Positions 17,942 to 26,865 of a DNA stretch of 64,000 nt are shown piece after piece. This stretch comes from Rhizobium johnstonii 3841 (lineage in GTDB: Bacteria; Pseudomonadota; Alphaproteobacteria; Rhizobiales; Rhizobiaceae): NCBI RefSeq assembly GCF_000009265.1, contig NC_008380.1, positions 873,501 to 937,500 of the forward strand, given 5' to 3'. Both the position numbers and the translations under genes were made by a program. The notes beneath the pieces were generated by a model. It did not search any database and was not told the DNA's origin. It saw only the letters and a program-made list of their open reading frames with translations. Positions within the stretch are counted from its first letter, which is position 1. The number at the start of each line of letters is the position of its first letter.

Positions 17942-19537
17942 TCAAAACCCTCTCTTGCGTTTCACAAGATGGTTATTCCATCCAATCAGGCGTCTCGCGG
18001 ACAAAGCCGTTCTAACGGACCCATAGATACGGGACAAGATAATGCTCCCGGTTTTCGTCGTCATCGCCACGGCTGCGATCGCGGCGGAGACAACGCAGAC
18101 AGAACAGACATACGCGAAAGCGAGGGACAGCCAGCCATTGATCCAGGTGAAATTCAGGCCTAAAGATCCGACAACTATGCAGATGCCAACCAAGATAGGA
18201 GCAACTGTACAGGCAAACATTTGCTCCGCGCTGAAAGTGCGAAAGAAGCAATTGCGAGTCACCAAAAGCGCGAGAGGTACTCTTACAAGGCTGGCAGCAA
18301 GCAAGCCTGCTCCAGCAGCGTATGGACCGAAACACCAAATGGAAACGAAAGAAAAAACAACCGTCATCACCGAATACGCAAGCGAAGTATATGCAGCCGG
18401 TGCGTTTCTGCCCATTCCCATGGCGTAATACTGGAATACATTCGAACCGCACCCGACGATGCCGCCGAGAATGAGTATCTGGAGAAGATGTGTGCCGCCT
18501 GCAGCGGTTTCTTCGCCGACCCAAACCGTTAACAGCGGCCTAGAGAGAACCGCGATTGGCGAGAGTACGATGGCTCCGAAAGCCGAATTGCCCCATGAGG
18601 CGAGCATAAAGAAATCATGCCGCTCCTCTTCGCGGCTGTTCGACATGTTGCCAAATCGAGGAAACAGGACTTCACAGATACGTATGACAGCGATGTAGGC
18701 GGCCTCCTGGACGCGATTGCACACGTTATATTGGCCGACAACGGCAGATGGCGCGAGCGAAGCCAGAACGTAGCGGTCAATCTGGTTGCCAAAGATTCCC
18801 GCAAGCTGAGAGAGGCTTTGCCATTTTCCAAAATGAAGCAATGATTTCAGGTCGTCGGGAGACGATGAGATCAATCTGCCGCTCTCACGGAATTCCGAGG
18901 ATGTAATCCATATCCATCCTACAGTCGACAATACGAGACTTCCAGAAAATCCGAGCAAATAGCCGTTCAGCACTGGAAAGGACCAAGTGCATCCCAAGGT
19001 CATGATGATGGTTGCGAATGAACTCCAGGCTGATGCTTGGGCCACCAATCGAAAACTTTGCTTTCCCACGCAAATACCTTGCAGGACAAACGAGAACTGC
19101 TGCGCCATTGTGCCGGTTGCGACAATGAGGAAGGAGACGGTGAGATTCTGTGACGGAAGAGACGCACCGGCGATGCCGGTCATGATCCATGGACCGGCAA
19201 GCACGATCCCTAGCCACGCCGCCGCCGAAGCGATCAGGCAGATTTTTATTCCGACGATAGCAATACGGGCGGCGGCATGCTCCTCGCCACGTCCAATCCG
19301 CGCGGAAATTTCCCTGACAACGGCCTGCCCGAGCACGGTGCCGATCAGCGTCACGGGAGCTGCGATAGCGATCACTATGCCGGCGCTTCCCAGCGCCTGC
19401 AGTCCAATCCAGCGTACGACGAACGGCACCGTGGCAAGGTTAGCAACCAGCGTAAAAAGGAAACCCGCAAAATTCCAGCCTGAGTTTCCAAGAAGATTGC
19501 TGCGCCTTCCATGGCTCTCCGGGCGTTCATCACTCAC
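17942..19537 (-). CDS. wzx: Wzx O-antigen flippase (MATE-like)
   Basis: 531 residues with about 12-14 membrane segments, a conserved NSGWNFAGFLFTLVANLATVPFVV start and basic residues in the first half, as in polysaccharide transporters of the MOP superfamily. It would flip undecaprenyl-linked O-units to the periplasm for Wzy. The start overlaps the wbpE-like stop by four bases. Its presence with Wzy and Wzz, and the absence of Wzm/Wzt in this window, argue for Wzy-dependent assembly. Confidence 0.85.
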   Translation of the reverse strand: MSDERPESHGRRSNLLGNSGWNFAGFLFTLVANLATVPFVVRWIGLQALGSAGIVIAIAAPVTLIGTVLGQAVVREISARIGRGEEHAAARIAIVGIKICLIASAAAWLGIVLAGPWIMTGIAGASLPSQNLTVSFLIVATGTMAQQFSFVLQGICVGKQSFRLVAQASAWSSFATIIMTLGCTWSFPVLNGYLLGFSGSLVLSTVGWIWITSSEFRESGRLISSSPDDLKSLLHFGKWQSLSQLAGIFGNQIDRYVLASLAPSAVVGQYNVCNRVQEAAYIAVIRICEVLFPRFGNMSNSREEERHDFFMLASWGNSAFGAIVLSPIAVLSRPLLTVWVGEETAAGGTHLLQILILGGIVGCGSNVFQYYAMGMGRNAPAAYTSLAYSVMTVVFSFVSIWCFGPYAAGAGLLAASLVRVPLALLVTRNCFFRTFSAEQMFACTVAPILVGICIVVGSLGLNFTWINGWLSLAFAYVCSVCVVSAAIAAVAMTTKTGSIILSRIYGSVRTALSARRLIGWNNHLVKRKRGF

Positions 19538-20637
19538 TCGGCGAATCCCCTGATCGTATCTACGACGTACAGGAGTTGAGCTTCTGTCATTTCAGGGAAA
19601 ATCGGAATTGAAAGAATCTTGGATTGATTTCCAAACGCGTTGGGAAAATCTTCCGGCCGATGGCCAAGGCGTTCGTAAGCCGGTAGGAACGGCAGCGATA
19701 TTGGATAGTTGACCACAGTTTGGATGCCGGCATGATTGAGGTGGGCGGCCAGGGCATCGCGCCGCTCGTGCTTGATCACAAACAGGTGATAGACGTGATT
19801 TCGTCCGGCTGCCGTTTCAGGCAGTTCCAGCTGACCAATATCCTCGAGGGCGCGCGCATATCGCCTCGCCCATTCCTGCCGCTTTGCAGTCCATTCAGGC
19901 AGACGCGGCAGCTTCACCGACAGAATCGCGGCCTGCAGTCCGTCGAGGCGGCTATTTATGCCTTCGATCTGGTGGTCGCCCTTTGAAAGCCCGCCATGCC
20001 GCGCAAACATTGCCATCCGATCGGCAAGTGATTTGTCCTTGCAGGTAATGGCGCCTGCGTCGCCCATCGCGCCAAGGTTCTTTCCCGGGTAGAAAGAATA
20101 GGAAGCGACATCCCCGAAGCTCCCGACGACCTGCCCATCAATCTCAGCAAGATGGGATTGAGCACAATCCTCTATGACCCAGAGACCGTGCTTCCGGGCG
20201 ATCGCCATGATAGCAGTCATATCGGCCGGTTGGCCATAGAGATGAACCGGGATGATGCCAACCGTTCGAGGCGTGATCCTCGCTTCGATTTGAACAGGAT
20301 CGATTGTGTATGTCGAAGCGTCGGTGTCGCAGAAGACAACATTGCCGCCGGCCTGTGAAATGGTCTCGGTAGTTGAAATCCACGAATGGGCAGTCGTAAT
20401 AACTTCATCCCCAAGTCTGACGCCTAGCGCGCGCATGGCGATGAAGAGTGAGTCCGTTCCATTAGCACATGAGATGCAATAAGGGGCGCCGACGGCGGCG
20501 GCAAATTCGTCCTCGAACTTCTGAACGAATGGCCCCCTGATAAACGAGGAAGACCGGATGACTGAAGCAATTGCAGCATCGATCTCCTCCTTTAGCGAGA
20601 GATATTGGAGATGAAGATCAGCGAAAGGAACTTTCAT
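19534..20637 (-). CDS. wbpE: DegT/DnrJ/EryC1 sugar aminotransferase, WbpE-like
   Basis: 367 residues from the ATG at 20637 (MKVPFADLHLQYLSLKEEI); the frame extends further up but without homology. PLP-fold blocks include CANGTDSLFIAMRALG, HLYGQPADM, IEDCAQSH and SFYPGKNLGAMGDAGAI, the last holding the Schiff-base Lys. The sequence resembles WbpE, which aminates the 3-keto group of UDP-GlcNAc(3-keto)A. Together with the flanking Gfo/Idh dehydrogenase and acetyltransferase it makes a 2,3-diacetamido uronate. The start codon overlaps the stop of the preceding small ORF as TAATG. Confidence 0.9.
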   Translation of the reverse strand: MKVPFADLHLQYLSLKEEIDAAIASVIRSSSFIRGPFVQKFEDEFAAAVGAPYCISCANGTDSLFIAMRALGVRLGDEVITTAHSWISTTETISQAGGNVVFCDTDASTYTIDPVQIEARITPRTVGIIPVHLYGQPADMTAIMAIARKHGLWVIEDCAQSHLAEIDGQVVGSFGDVASYSFYPGKNLGAMGDAGAITCKDKSLADRMAMFARHGGLSKGDHQIEGINSRLDGLQAAILSVKLPRLPEWTAKRQEWARRYARALEDIGQLELPETAAGRNHVYHLFVIKHERRDALAAHLNHAGIQTVVNYPISLPFLPAYERLGHRPEDFPNAFGNQSKILSIPIFPEMTEAQLLYVVDTIRGFAE

Positions 20638-20900
20638 TAAACCTGCTCTTGGTAAATTTTCATGATTTCCGCGGCAGCGCCGCCACTGCAACAAGTCAAA
20701 TAACATTCGGCCATGCATTGGCTCAACACTGAAACAACTTTTTCCCAAGGGGCGAGGCCAACGACCTCCCATGGGCGACCTTGCGGCGAGAAGCTCACAA
20801 AGCCAAAGGTCCCGGGTTGTCTACCAACGACGACATTTCCGCACAAACTAAGTTTCGTTGCTAGCCGAGCGAGGTAACGGCCGAGCGGGGTTGCCGGCAT
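20637..20900 (-). CDS. Unrecognised small ORF between wbpD-like and wbpE-like genes
   Basis: 87 residues if read from the ATG at 20900, overlapping the acetyltransferase C-terminus by 53 bases. The distinctive part is GRQPGTFGFVSFSPQGRPWE through CMAECYLTCCSGGAAAEIMK, with four Cys and a plausible helix at the end. Its TAA shares bases with the ATG of the wbpE-like gene (TAATG), which fits translational coupling. I recognise no family. It fills what would otherwise be an unusual 210-base gap in a tightly packed operon, but it could still be a chance reading. Confidence 0.35.
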   Translation of the reverse strand: MPATPLGRYLARLATKLSLCGNVVVGRQPGTFGFVSFSPQGRPWEVVGLAPWEKVVSVLSQCMAECYLTCCSGGAAAEIMKIYQEQV

Positions 20901-21333
20901 AGGTGCCGGAAATGGTGATATCCCGGGTTACAACGGCGCCTGCGCCGATGACAACGTCGTCGCATATCTGAACCGGAAGGACCGTAGCGTTCGAGCCGAT
21001 CGAAACCCGATTGCCGATTCGGGTTTCCTTCCAGAGCTCGCGATTTCCCCGCGCAGGCCCACCTCCCGAAAAAAGGTCGTTCACAAAAACAACCCCATGT
21101 CCAATGAAACAATCCTCCCCAATCTCCACAAGTTCGCATATGAAACTGTGGGACTGTATTTTTGTGCGCGGCCCGATCTTCACGCCCTTCTGGATCTCTA
21201 CGAATGGGCCAACAAAACAATCATCTGCGAGTTCGCATTCGTAGACATTGGCAGGCTCGACGATTTTTACGCGAGCGCCGCAAACGACGTCTCTGACCTG
21301 CACCTTCCAAAGCATGGGGGAGCCGTCGGTCAC
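20848..21333 (-). CDS. wbpD: Hexapeptide-repeat N-acetyltransferase, WbpD-like
   Basis: 161 residues from a GTG at 21333 that overlaps the upstream stop as GTGA; an ATG at 21315 (MLWKVQVRD) is an alternative. The body is a left-handed beta-helix: VYECELADDCFVGPFVEIQKG, KIQSHSFICELVEIGEDCFIGHGV, GSNATVLPVQICDDVVIGAGAVVTRDI. It resembles WbpD/WlbB, which acetylates the 3-amino group of UDP-GlcNAc3NA. It is flanked by the matching dehydrogenase and aminotransferase. Confidence 0.88.
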   Translation of the reverse strand: MTDGSPMLWKVQVRDVVCGARVKIVEPANVYECELADDCFVGPFVEIQKGVKIGPRTKIQSHSFICELVEIGEDCFIGHGVVFVNDLFSGGGPARGNRELWKETRIGNRVSIGSNATVLPVQICDDVVIGAGAVVTRDITISGTYAGNPARPLPRSASNET

Positions 21334-22409
21334 TGGGAAGATCGTCCCAGTTTCGAATGTTTCACTTCCAAAGGCAATTTCACTTCCTGATTGGAAGCGA
21401 TTGATTCGTAAAGTGCCGAGATCAGCTCAAGACTCTGGCGGCCCTCATGACCATCCACGAGGGCTTTTGTATCATTCACGAGGCAATCGACGACGTGTTC
21501 GTAATAAGCCTGATGACCAAAACCATAAACGTTTGGAGGATTAACAGAGTACTTCTCCATAACTTGCTCATCGCCTAAGTCATGGTCGCCGAACTGCCAG
21601 GTGCGGATCTTGTTCACCGCAAAGCCCGCAATCTCAACAGAGCCCCCAGCTCCAAGTATCGAAATCGATCCTTCAATGTCCTTGGGTCGCGTTGCTGCGG
21701 TGGCTTCTATAATGCCGAGAGCACCGTTGCGGAACTTCAGTGTGGCTACGGCAGTGTCTTCCGCCTCGATATCCACCAACGCTGTCGCCGCCCGCGCGTG
21801 AACACTTTCGACATCGCCCATGAACCAAGTTAACATGTCGATATGATGACTTGCCTGATTGGCAAGGACACCGCCGTCATATTGCCAGGTACCGCGCCAG
21901 TTATCCTGATCATAGTAACTCTGATCGCGGCACCATCGTACCCTAACCGTCCCGAGCACGAGCTTACCGAAGCGGCCCGCATCAAGAGCTTCGCGCGCCT
22001 TCACGACCGGGACATTGAAACGGTTTTGTTTGACGACGAACAATCGAATATTATTCTCGTCGCAAGCCTTGATCATCGCTTCAGCATCGGCCAGAGTCAG
22101 AGCCATAGGCTTTTCGACAACGATATGTCGTTTATATTTTGCTGCCGTAATGACGTGTTCTGCATGCATGCCGCTTGGCGTCAATATCGATACGACATCC
22201 ACCTCAGTGTTCTGAAGCATCTCATCGATCGACCGATAGTAGGGAACGCCGAATCGCTCACCGAACTCCCTCGCTCTTTCCTCTGCAATATCGCAAACCG
22301 CAGCGAGCGTCGCACCTTTTATCTGTGACAGGCCCAACAGTTCGGAATGTCTTTTGGCAATGCGCCCGCAGCCAACAATAGCGAATTTTATCAAGAGTTC
22401 TTTCCCCAT
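21330..22409 (-). CDS. wbpB: Gfo/Idh/MocA dehydrogenase, WbpB/WlbA-like
   Basis: 359 residues from the ATG at 22409 (MGKELLIKFAIVGCG). GCGRIAKRH is the NAD motif, VVEKPMAL carries the conserved Lys and NQASHHIDML the conserved His of the family. The stretch NRFNVPVVKAREALDAGRFGK closely follows WlbA/WbpB, which oxidise UDP-GlcNAcA at C3. It opens the three-gene module dehydrogenase-acetyltransferase-aminotransferase. The UDP-GlcNAc 6-dehydrogenase (WbpA) needed before it is not in this window. Confidence 0.88.
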   Translation of the reverse strand: MGKELLIKFAIVGCGRIAKRHSELLGLSQIKGATLAAVCDIAEERAREFGERFGVPYYRSIDEMLQNTEVDVVSILTPSGMHAEHVITAAKYKRHIVVEKPMALTLADAEAMIKACDENNIRLFVVKQNRFNVPVVKAREALDAGRFGKLVLGTVRVRWCRDQSYYDQDNWRGTWQYDGGVLANQASHHIDMLTWFMGDVESVHARAATALVDIEAEDTAVATLKFRNGALGIIEATAATRPKDIEGSISILGAGGSVEIAGFAVNKIRTWQFGDHDLGDEQVMEKYSVNPPNVYGFGHQAYYEHVVDCLVNDTKALVDGHEGRQSLELISALYESIASNQEVKLPLEVKHSKLGRSSQ

Positions 22410-22429
22410 GCGATCGTATCCGCCCGCAA

Positions 22430-23548
22430 TCACTCGGCACTTACGTTAACATCGAAGCCATGCTGCTTAAGCAAGGCATGTCTCTGTGCATGCCCCAAAT
22501 CATGCATCACCATTTCCCGGCACATTTCTCTCGCAGAAATTTCCGGAACCCAGCCGAGCAGTTCGCGGGCCTTCGTAGGATCTCCGAGAAGTGTTTCGAC
22601 TTCGGCCGGACGAAAATAGCGAGGATCGATCTGTACGACTACGGAGCCGGGTTTCACGCCATGGGCCTTGTCGCCTGTGACGGTCTCAACGATCCCTCGC
22701 TCATTCAAGCCTTCTCCCTCGAAGCGAAGGGTAATTCCGAGATCCTCTGCAGCCCATTGGATGAACTGACGTACGCTGTATTGTTTGCCGCTCGCGATTA
22801 CGAAATCCCGCGGCTGATCCTGCTGAAGCATCATCCATTGCATGCGAACGTAGTCTTTGGCGTGACCCCAATCACGCAACGCATCGAGATTGCCCATGTA
22901 CAGGCAATCTTCAAGACCTTGCGCGATATTGGAAAGACCACGCGTGATTTTTCTCGTCACAAACGTTTCGCCACGACGAGGGCTCTCATGATTGAATAGG
23001 ATTCCATTGCACGCGTATAAGCCATAGGATTCGCGATAGTTGATGGTGATCCAGTAAGCATAGAGCTTCGCAACCGCGTAGGGACTACGCGGATAGAATG
23101 GCGTAGTTTCCTTCTGAGGGGTTTCTTGTACAAGTCCGTAGAGTTCGCTCGTACTCGCCTGATAAAATCGCGTTTTCTTTTCAAATCCCAGTATGCGTAT
23201 GGCTTCCAGCAGGCGGAGTGTTCCGAGTGCGTCGGTATCGCCTGTATATTCCGGGCTCTCGAAGCTTACGGCAACATGGCTCTGGGCGCCGAGATTATAG
23301 ACCTCGTCCGGCTGCGTCTCTTGCATGATGCGGATGAGATTGCTTGTATCCGTCAGATCCCCGTAATGCAGCTTGAACAACATATTCTTGCTGTGTGGAT
23401 CCTGGTAAATATGATCGACGCGTTGCGTGTTGAACGAACTCATGCGTCGCTTGATTCCATGAACGGTGTATCCCTTTTCGAGAAGAAATTCCGCTAGATA
23501 GGAACCGTCCTGACCGGTAACGCCGGTTATGAGAGCGACTTTAGACAT
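22430..23548 (-). CDS. gmd: GDP-mannose 4,6-dehydratase
   Basis: 372 residues from the ATG at 23548 ([23 protein letters not shown]), a near-invariant Gmd start. Further family blocks are [52 protein letters not shown] with the YxxxK catalytic pair, [19 protein letters not shown] and [10 protein letters not shown]. It makes GDP-4-keto-6-deoxymannose, the substrate of the adjacent GDP-fucose synthase. The ATG overlaps the fcl stop as TAATG. Confidence 0.97.
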   Translation of the reverse strand: MSKVALITGVTGQDGSYLAEFLLEKGYTVHGIKRRMSSFNTQRVDHIYQDPHSKNMLFKLHYGDLTDTSNLIRIMQETQPDEVYNLGAQSHVAVSFESPEYTGDTDALGTLRLLEAIRILGFEKKTRFYQASTSELYGLVQETPQKETTPFYPRSPYAVAKLYAYWITINYRESYGLYACNGILFNHESPRRGETFVTRKITRGLSNIAQGLEDCLYMGNLDALRDWGHAKDYVRMQWMMLQQDQPRDFVIASGKQYSVRQFIQWAAEDLGITLRFEGEGLNERGIVETVTGDKAHGVKPGSVVVQIDPRYFRPAEVETLLGDPTKARELLGWVPEISAREMCREMVMHDLGHAQRHALLKQHGFDVNVSAE

Positions 23549-24528
23549 TATGCGACGTTCTCCCGAGACAGGAAATCTTCGTAAGCAAATTTGAGACCTT
23601 CCTTCAGATCGGTTACCGGTGACCATCCGAGCTCTCTTGCCACCCCGCTGTCCATGAGCTTTCGAGGTGTTCCGTCTGGTTTGGAGGTATCGAATTCTAT
23701 CTTCCCTCGGAAGCCAACAAGGTCGCTGATAGTCGTCGCAAGCTCGCGAATAGTCACGTCGCTTCCAGATCCTACGTTGATATGGGTCTGGCCTTTTGGC
23801 TTCAGGGCGTTGTAGCGCTCTGCCGGCAAATTCATGATATGCACGCTGGCGGCGGCCATGTCGTCAACATAAAGAAATTCTCGCAGCGGCATCCCACTGC
23901 CCCAGATCAGCACGCTGGGCGCACTCCTGGTTTTCGCTTCGTGAAAGCGCCGCAGGAGCGCCGGAATGACATGCGAATTCTGGGGATGATATGTATCTCC
24001 GACACCATATAAATTGCTGGGCATCACAGCACGGTAGTCTACAAGGTGAGTATTGCCATATTGGCGATTGTAGCTCTCGCAAAGTTTGATGCCGGCAATC
24101 TTGGCAATTGCATAAGGTTCATTGGTCGGCTCAAGCGGACCTGTAAGAAGCGCATCTTCCTTGATCGGCTGGTCGGAAAGCTTCGGGTAAATACAACTTG
24201 ATCCGAGCAGAAGAACCTTCCGAACGCCGTTCCGGAAAGCAGCCTCCATGACATTCAGTTCAATCATCAGGTTGTCGTAGATAAAGTCAACCGGATAGGT
24301 GTTGTTTGCGTATATGCCGCCCACCTTCGCCGCTGCAAGGTAGACCTGATCAGGTCGCTCCTTTTCGAAAAACCGACGAACGTCCAACTGCTCTATCAAA
24401 TCAAGGTCTTGATGCCTTGCGGTGATGACGGAATCGGGCGGATGCCCTTCGGCGACCAAGCGCCGTACGATCGCCGAGCCGACCATACCAGTATGCCCGG
24501 CTACGAATATTTTTGGAAAACTGCCCAT
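23548..24528 (-). CDS. fcl: GDP-L-fucose synthase
   Basis: 326 residues. Conserved blocks are [17 protein letters not shown] (NADP binding), [49 protein letters not shown] with catalytic YxxxK, and [22 protein letters not shown]. It epimerises and reduces the Gmd product to GDP-L-fucose. It is the first gene of the 16-kb minus-strand operon; the promoter should lie in the AT-rich stretch above 24530, but I see no convincing -35/-10 pair. Confidence 0.97.
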   Translation of the reverse strand: MGSFPKIFVAGHTGMVGSAIVRRLVAEGHPPDSVITARHQDLDLIEQLDVRRFFEKERPDQVYLAAAKVGGIYANNTYPVDFIYDNLMIELNVMEAAFRNGVRKVLLLGSSCIYPKLSDQPIKEDALLTGPLEPTNEPYAIAKIAGIKLCESYNRQYGNTHLVDYRAVMPSNLYGVGDTYHPQNSHVIPALLRRFHEAKTRSAPSVLIWGSGMPLREFLYVDDMAAASVHIMNLPAERYNALKPKGQTHINVGSGSDVTIRELATTISDLVGFRGKIEFDTSKPDGTPRKLMDSGVARELGWSPVTDLKEGLKFAYEDFLSRENVA

Positions 24529-25036
24529 ATTTGCTCGCGCACCCGTGGCATGACCGGAAGCTTCCCGGCTTCTTTATCTACGACCGCACAGTTGCCATGT
24601 CGGACTCGCGCGGAAAGGATTAGTTACGCCTCATTGGGTGTTCTCGCCACAAAAGTCAATCTTCATCAATCGGAGCATACTGATCATACCGGTGGTTTTT
24701 TCGCGAATCTTACGCACACCTCCTGAGTGGTGGCAGCTTGCTATTTCCCGTCTGGAATTGGCACTTGGCCTCAGTGATCACGGTAGCCTCGACACAGATG
24801 ATGGCCGCAACGCTGACGCGCGCGGAATTCAAAGCGCTATCTGACCTAAGATGAGATATTTGAGCCGCTCTTTTGATGAACTCTCAAAAGTCGCGACCAT
24901 GCAATAACGTGAGTTGCCCCAATCGACGTAACGAAAAAGTACAACGGAAACAATGGTACTGCATAGCGCGGATTCCCAACCGGAAACGCATACGCGACAG
25001 CGAAGGCTGGTGCTAGTGCACAGTACGCATCCGAGT
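24529..25036. other. Junction zone between O-antigen operon and accessory region, with gene fragments
   Basis: About 500 bases without an intact gene. Two fragments can be read. At 24801-24854 on the plus strand MAATLTRAEFKALSDL resembles the start of rhizobial tyrosine integrases but stops at once. On the minus strand, 24846 to about 25045, ALAPAFAVAYAFPVGNPRYAVPLFPLYFFV followed by a basic tail looks like the last membrane segments of a membrane glycosyltransferase or polymerase; its upstream part is lost where IS66-like sequence begins. Both suggest a recombination border. The fcl promoter is presumably also here. Confidence 0.35.
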
Positions 25037-25562
25037 TGGGCCGCATTGTGGAGTGAGTGAGAGTGTGGATGCTCTGTCTATATAGACGGCAATATAGACG
25101 GTGCTTCACACATGGACTTGATGAATGATCTCACCGGGCATTTCAGCCGGATGGAGATTGTCGATAGCGGGCGTCGCCGGCGTTTCACGGATGAAGCGAA
25201 GCTGGCGATTGTGGCTGAGAGTTATAACGGCCCGCGGCAGGTGACGGCCACGGCGCAGCGTCATGGGATCACGCGCTGGCAGTTGAATGCCTGGCGCAGG
25301 GCCGCCCGGGAAGGACGGCTTGTCCACCGCTCGACAAACGGGTTTGTTCCAGCGATCGTTGTTGCCGAGCCGGTTGTTGCGAACACGCCACCTGCGGCGA
25401 CTGTCGCTGTGCCGCCGCCTGTCAGCGACCACGGTCGCATGGAGGTGGTGAGTGCGAAAGACCGGCGTGTGATCGTCGGTCGGGATGTCGACGTGGACGT
25501 GCTGCTGCGGATTATGCGGGGTCTGGAGACGTTGCGATGAACCCGTTTCCGATGGGAACCGC
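25037..25562 (+). mobile_element. Truncated IS66-family element
   Basis: The stretch holds an intact-looking IS66 tnpA and the first codons of tnpB (MNPFPMG, ATG at 25537 overlapping the tnpA TGA). The sequence then departs from IS66 near 25562. The left limit is approximate because I could not identify the terminal inverted repeat with certainty. tnpC is absent here. Confidence 0.6.
25112..25540 (+). CDS. tnpA: IS66-family accessory protein TnpA
   Basis: 142 residues with an N-terminal helix-turn-helix of the transposase IS3/IS66 orf1 type: RRRRFTDEAKLAIVAESYNG, then ATAQRHGITRWQLNAWRR. A Pro/Ala-rich linker and a C-terminal segment (DVDVDVLLRIMRGLETL) complete the usual IS66 TnpA layout. 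The gene is probably complete but cannot support transposition because tnpB is cut and tnpC is missing nearby. Confidence 0.8.
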   Translation: MDLMNDLTGHFSRMEIVDSGRRRRFTDEAKLAIVAESYNGPRQVTATAQRHGITRWQLNAWRRAAREGRLVHRSTNGFVPAIVVAEPVVANTPPAATVAVPPPVSDHGRMEVVSAKDRRVIVGRDVDVDVLLRIMRGLETLR

Positions 25563-25787
25563 ATGGATACAAATAATGAGAGCGTACGTGAATACCTCTA
25601 TCCGCGACAATCGATCCACTTTAATGATCAGGTAAGAACTGCACGTTTTCTACCTGCGGTAGACGCGATGTCGATCGCGGTTATGCAAAGGTTTTGGTGC
25701 ATCAAACCCGTCGGACAATGCCTTCATAACCCCGGAAAATTCCAGCTTCTGCTGGCCCAAAATCGGGGGGCACTTCAATGGCGATAA
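25563..25787 (+). CDS. Unrecognised small ORF after the IS66 break
   Basis: 74 residues from the ATG at 25563 (MDTNNESVREYLYPRQSIHF), ending with a 10-base overlap into the DUF1515-like gene. No family is recognised. The start is located exactly where IS66 similarity ends, so the N-terminus may be a product of the junction. The overlap with a likely gene is weak support only. Confidence 0.25.
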   Translation: MDTNNESVREYLYPRQSIHFNDQVRTARFLPAVDAMSIAVMQRFWCIKPVGQCLHNPGKFQLLLAQNRGALQWR

Positions 25788-26017
25788 GCGGCGGCGTTGA
25801 TGCGACCCTTCGTGAGGAGATCAAGAGCCTGACGAAAACCGTCGAGAAGAACCACGAAGCGGTCGCCCCCACTCTTGAGGAGTGGAAAAAAATGAAAACC
25901 CTGGGCTACGGGATCTCAGGGCTGATCGCCTTCGCCGGCCTCACCATCGGCGGGGTTGTCGCTTACATGAGCGACGGGGCTGTCTCAGCGTTGAGGCATT
26001 GGCTCAAGATCAACTGA
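25778..26017 (+). CDS. DUF1515-like small membrane protein, phage-lysis type
   Basis: 79 residues: MAISGGVDATLREEIKSLTK, a charged helical region, then one membrane segment (GISGLIAFAGLTIGGVVAYM) and a short tail. It resembles the DUF1515 family of rhizobia, found in prophage-like lysis regions, with the layout of a spanin- or holin-accessory protein. The downstream hairpin array is on the same strand. Function is not established. Confidence 0.55.
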   Translation: MAISGGVDATLREEIKSLTKTVEKNHEAVAPTLEEWKKMKTLGYGISGLIAFAGLTIGGVVAYMSDGAVSALRHWLKIN

Positions 26018-26058
26018 CTGATATTGCGTTTACTTCCGCGGCGCCCGATCCAAAAAAA

Positions 26059-26259
26059 GCCCCGCCGAAACAGGGCAAGTTCATGGATCGCACAGGAGGA
26101 ACACCCGTGCTTTCCTGCTGATATAACAAAACGGGGACCGGTTAGGTTCCCGTCATCGCTCGCCGAGGATCAAAAAGGAGCCCCGCTGAACGGGGCAGTT
26201 TTGGAAAGACGGATCGCACAGGAACGAAGAGTTGGCGTACGGCCCCGTCATAAAGGGGC
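26059..26259 (+). repeat. Array of four GC-rich hairpins with a repeated 13-mer
   Basis: Four stem-loops follow the DUF1515-like gene: 26059-26076, 26131-26153, 26180-26196 and 26242-26259. Three share the form GCCCCG-loop-(C)GGGGC, for example GCCCCGCTGAACGGGGC. The 13-mer GGATCGCACAGGA occurs at 26085-26097 and 26211-26223, each time following a hairpin and an AGTT element, so the unit looks duplicated. A-rich tracts precede hairpins 1 and 3; no long T-run follows, so simple intrinsic termination is not obvious. Confidence 0.6.
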
Positions 26260-26409
26260 ACCTCTGCGATCCTTCCGGTCTAACGATAGATAAGCGGAAA
26301 AGTTCCTGCACGGTTCCGTACCAATCGTTGAATTAGATCTCTAGTGGCCAAATATTCGCTGCTTAGTGGAGTTGCGGCGTCTCAGTGGCGTATCGCCGAT
26401 ATGGCCGGT

Positions 26410-26790
26410 TCAGTCGCACAAGTCGTTCCTCCGTTTCGGGCTCCACGACCGTGCGAAGCCCTCCCGAAGCAGCTTCTTGCCGATCTCTTCCCCATTCGTT
26501 CGATAGATGTTGACGAGTGGCCGGTGCGACGGCGTCTTGTCGACTGCGCCGCTCGTCACGACACGCAATCCTTTTTCCGCCAAAAGCTCTTTCAGCCGTC
26601 CCTTGGCGATCGGCGCCAGCTTCCGTTCTTTGACGCACTTTGCGTGCGAACCGATCTCCGGCGTATCGATGCCCGAGACGAACGGAACACCTTCGCCCAG
26701 CAGCCGCATGTTCTGCCCATCGCATTTCACCGTGTCGCCGTCAACGACGGTCAACGATGCGCAGTAATCAATCCAGCAATCAATTCTCAT
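26410..26790 (-). CDS. Thermonuclease-fold (SNase-like) protein
   Basis: 126 residues with the staphylococcal-nuclease pattern VVDGDTVKCDGQNMRLLG followed by GIDTPEIGSHAKC. These supply the metal-binding Asp residues, the Arg and the Glu of the SNase active site. A later KGLRVVTSGAVDKTPSHRPLVNIYRTNG fits the remaining OB-fold strands and second Arg region. No signal peptide is present from this start, so cytoplasmic action or a start further upstream is possible. It is followed on the same strand by no gene within 800 bases. Confidence 0.75.
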   Translation of the reverse strand: MRIDCWIDYCASLTVVDGDTVKCDGQNMRLLGEGVPFVSGIDTPEIGSHAKCVKERKLAPIAKGRLKELLAEKGLRVVTSGAVDKTPSHRPLVNIYRTNGEEIGKKLLREGFARSWSPKRRNDLCD

Positions 26791-26865
26791 TCCTTTTCTT
26801 GCGCTCCAAGATCACCTCGACACATAGCCAATGACGATGCTGGCGCCGCGGTGACCGCATTTGCA

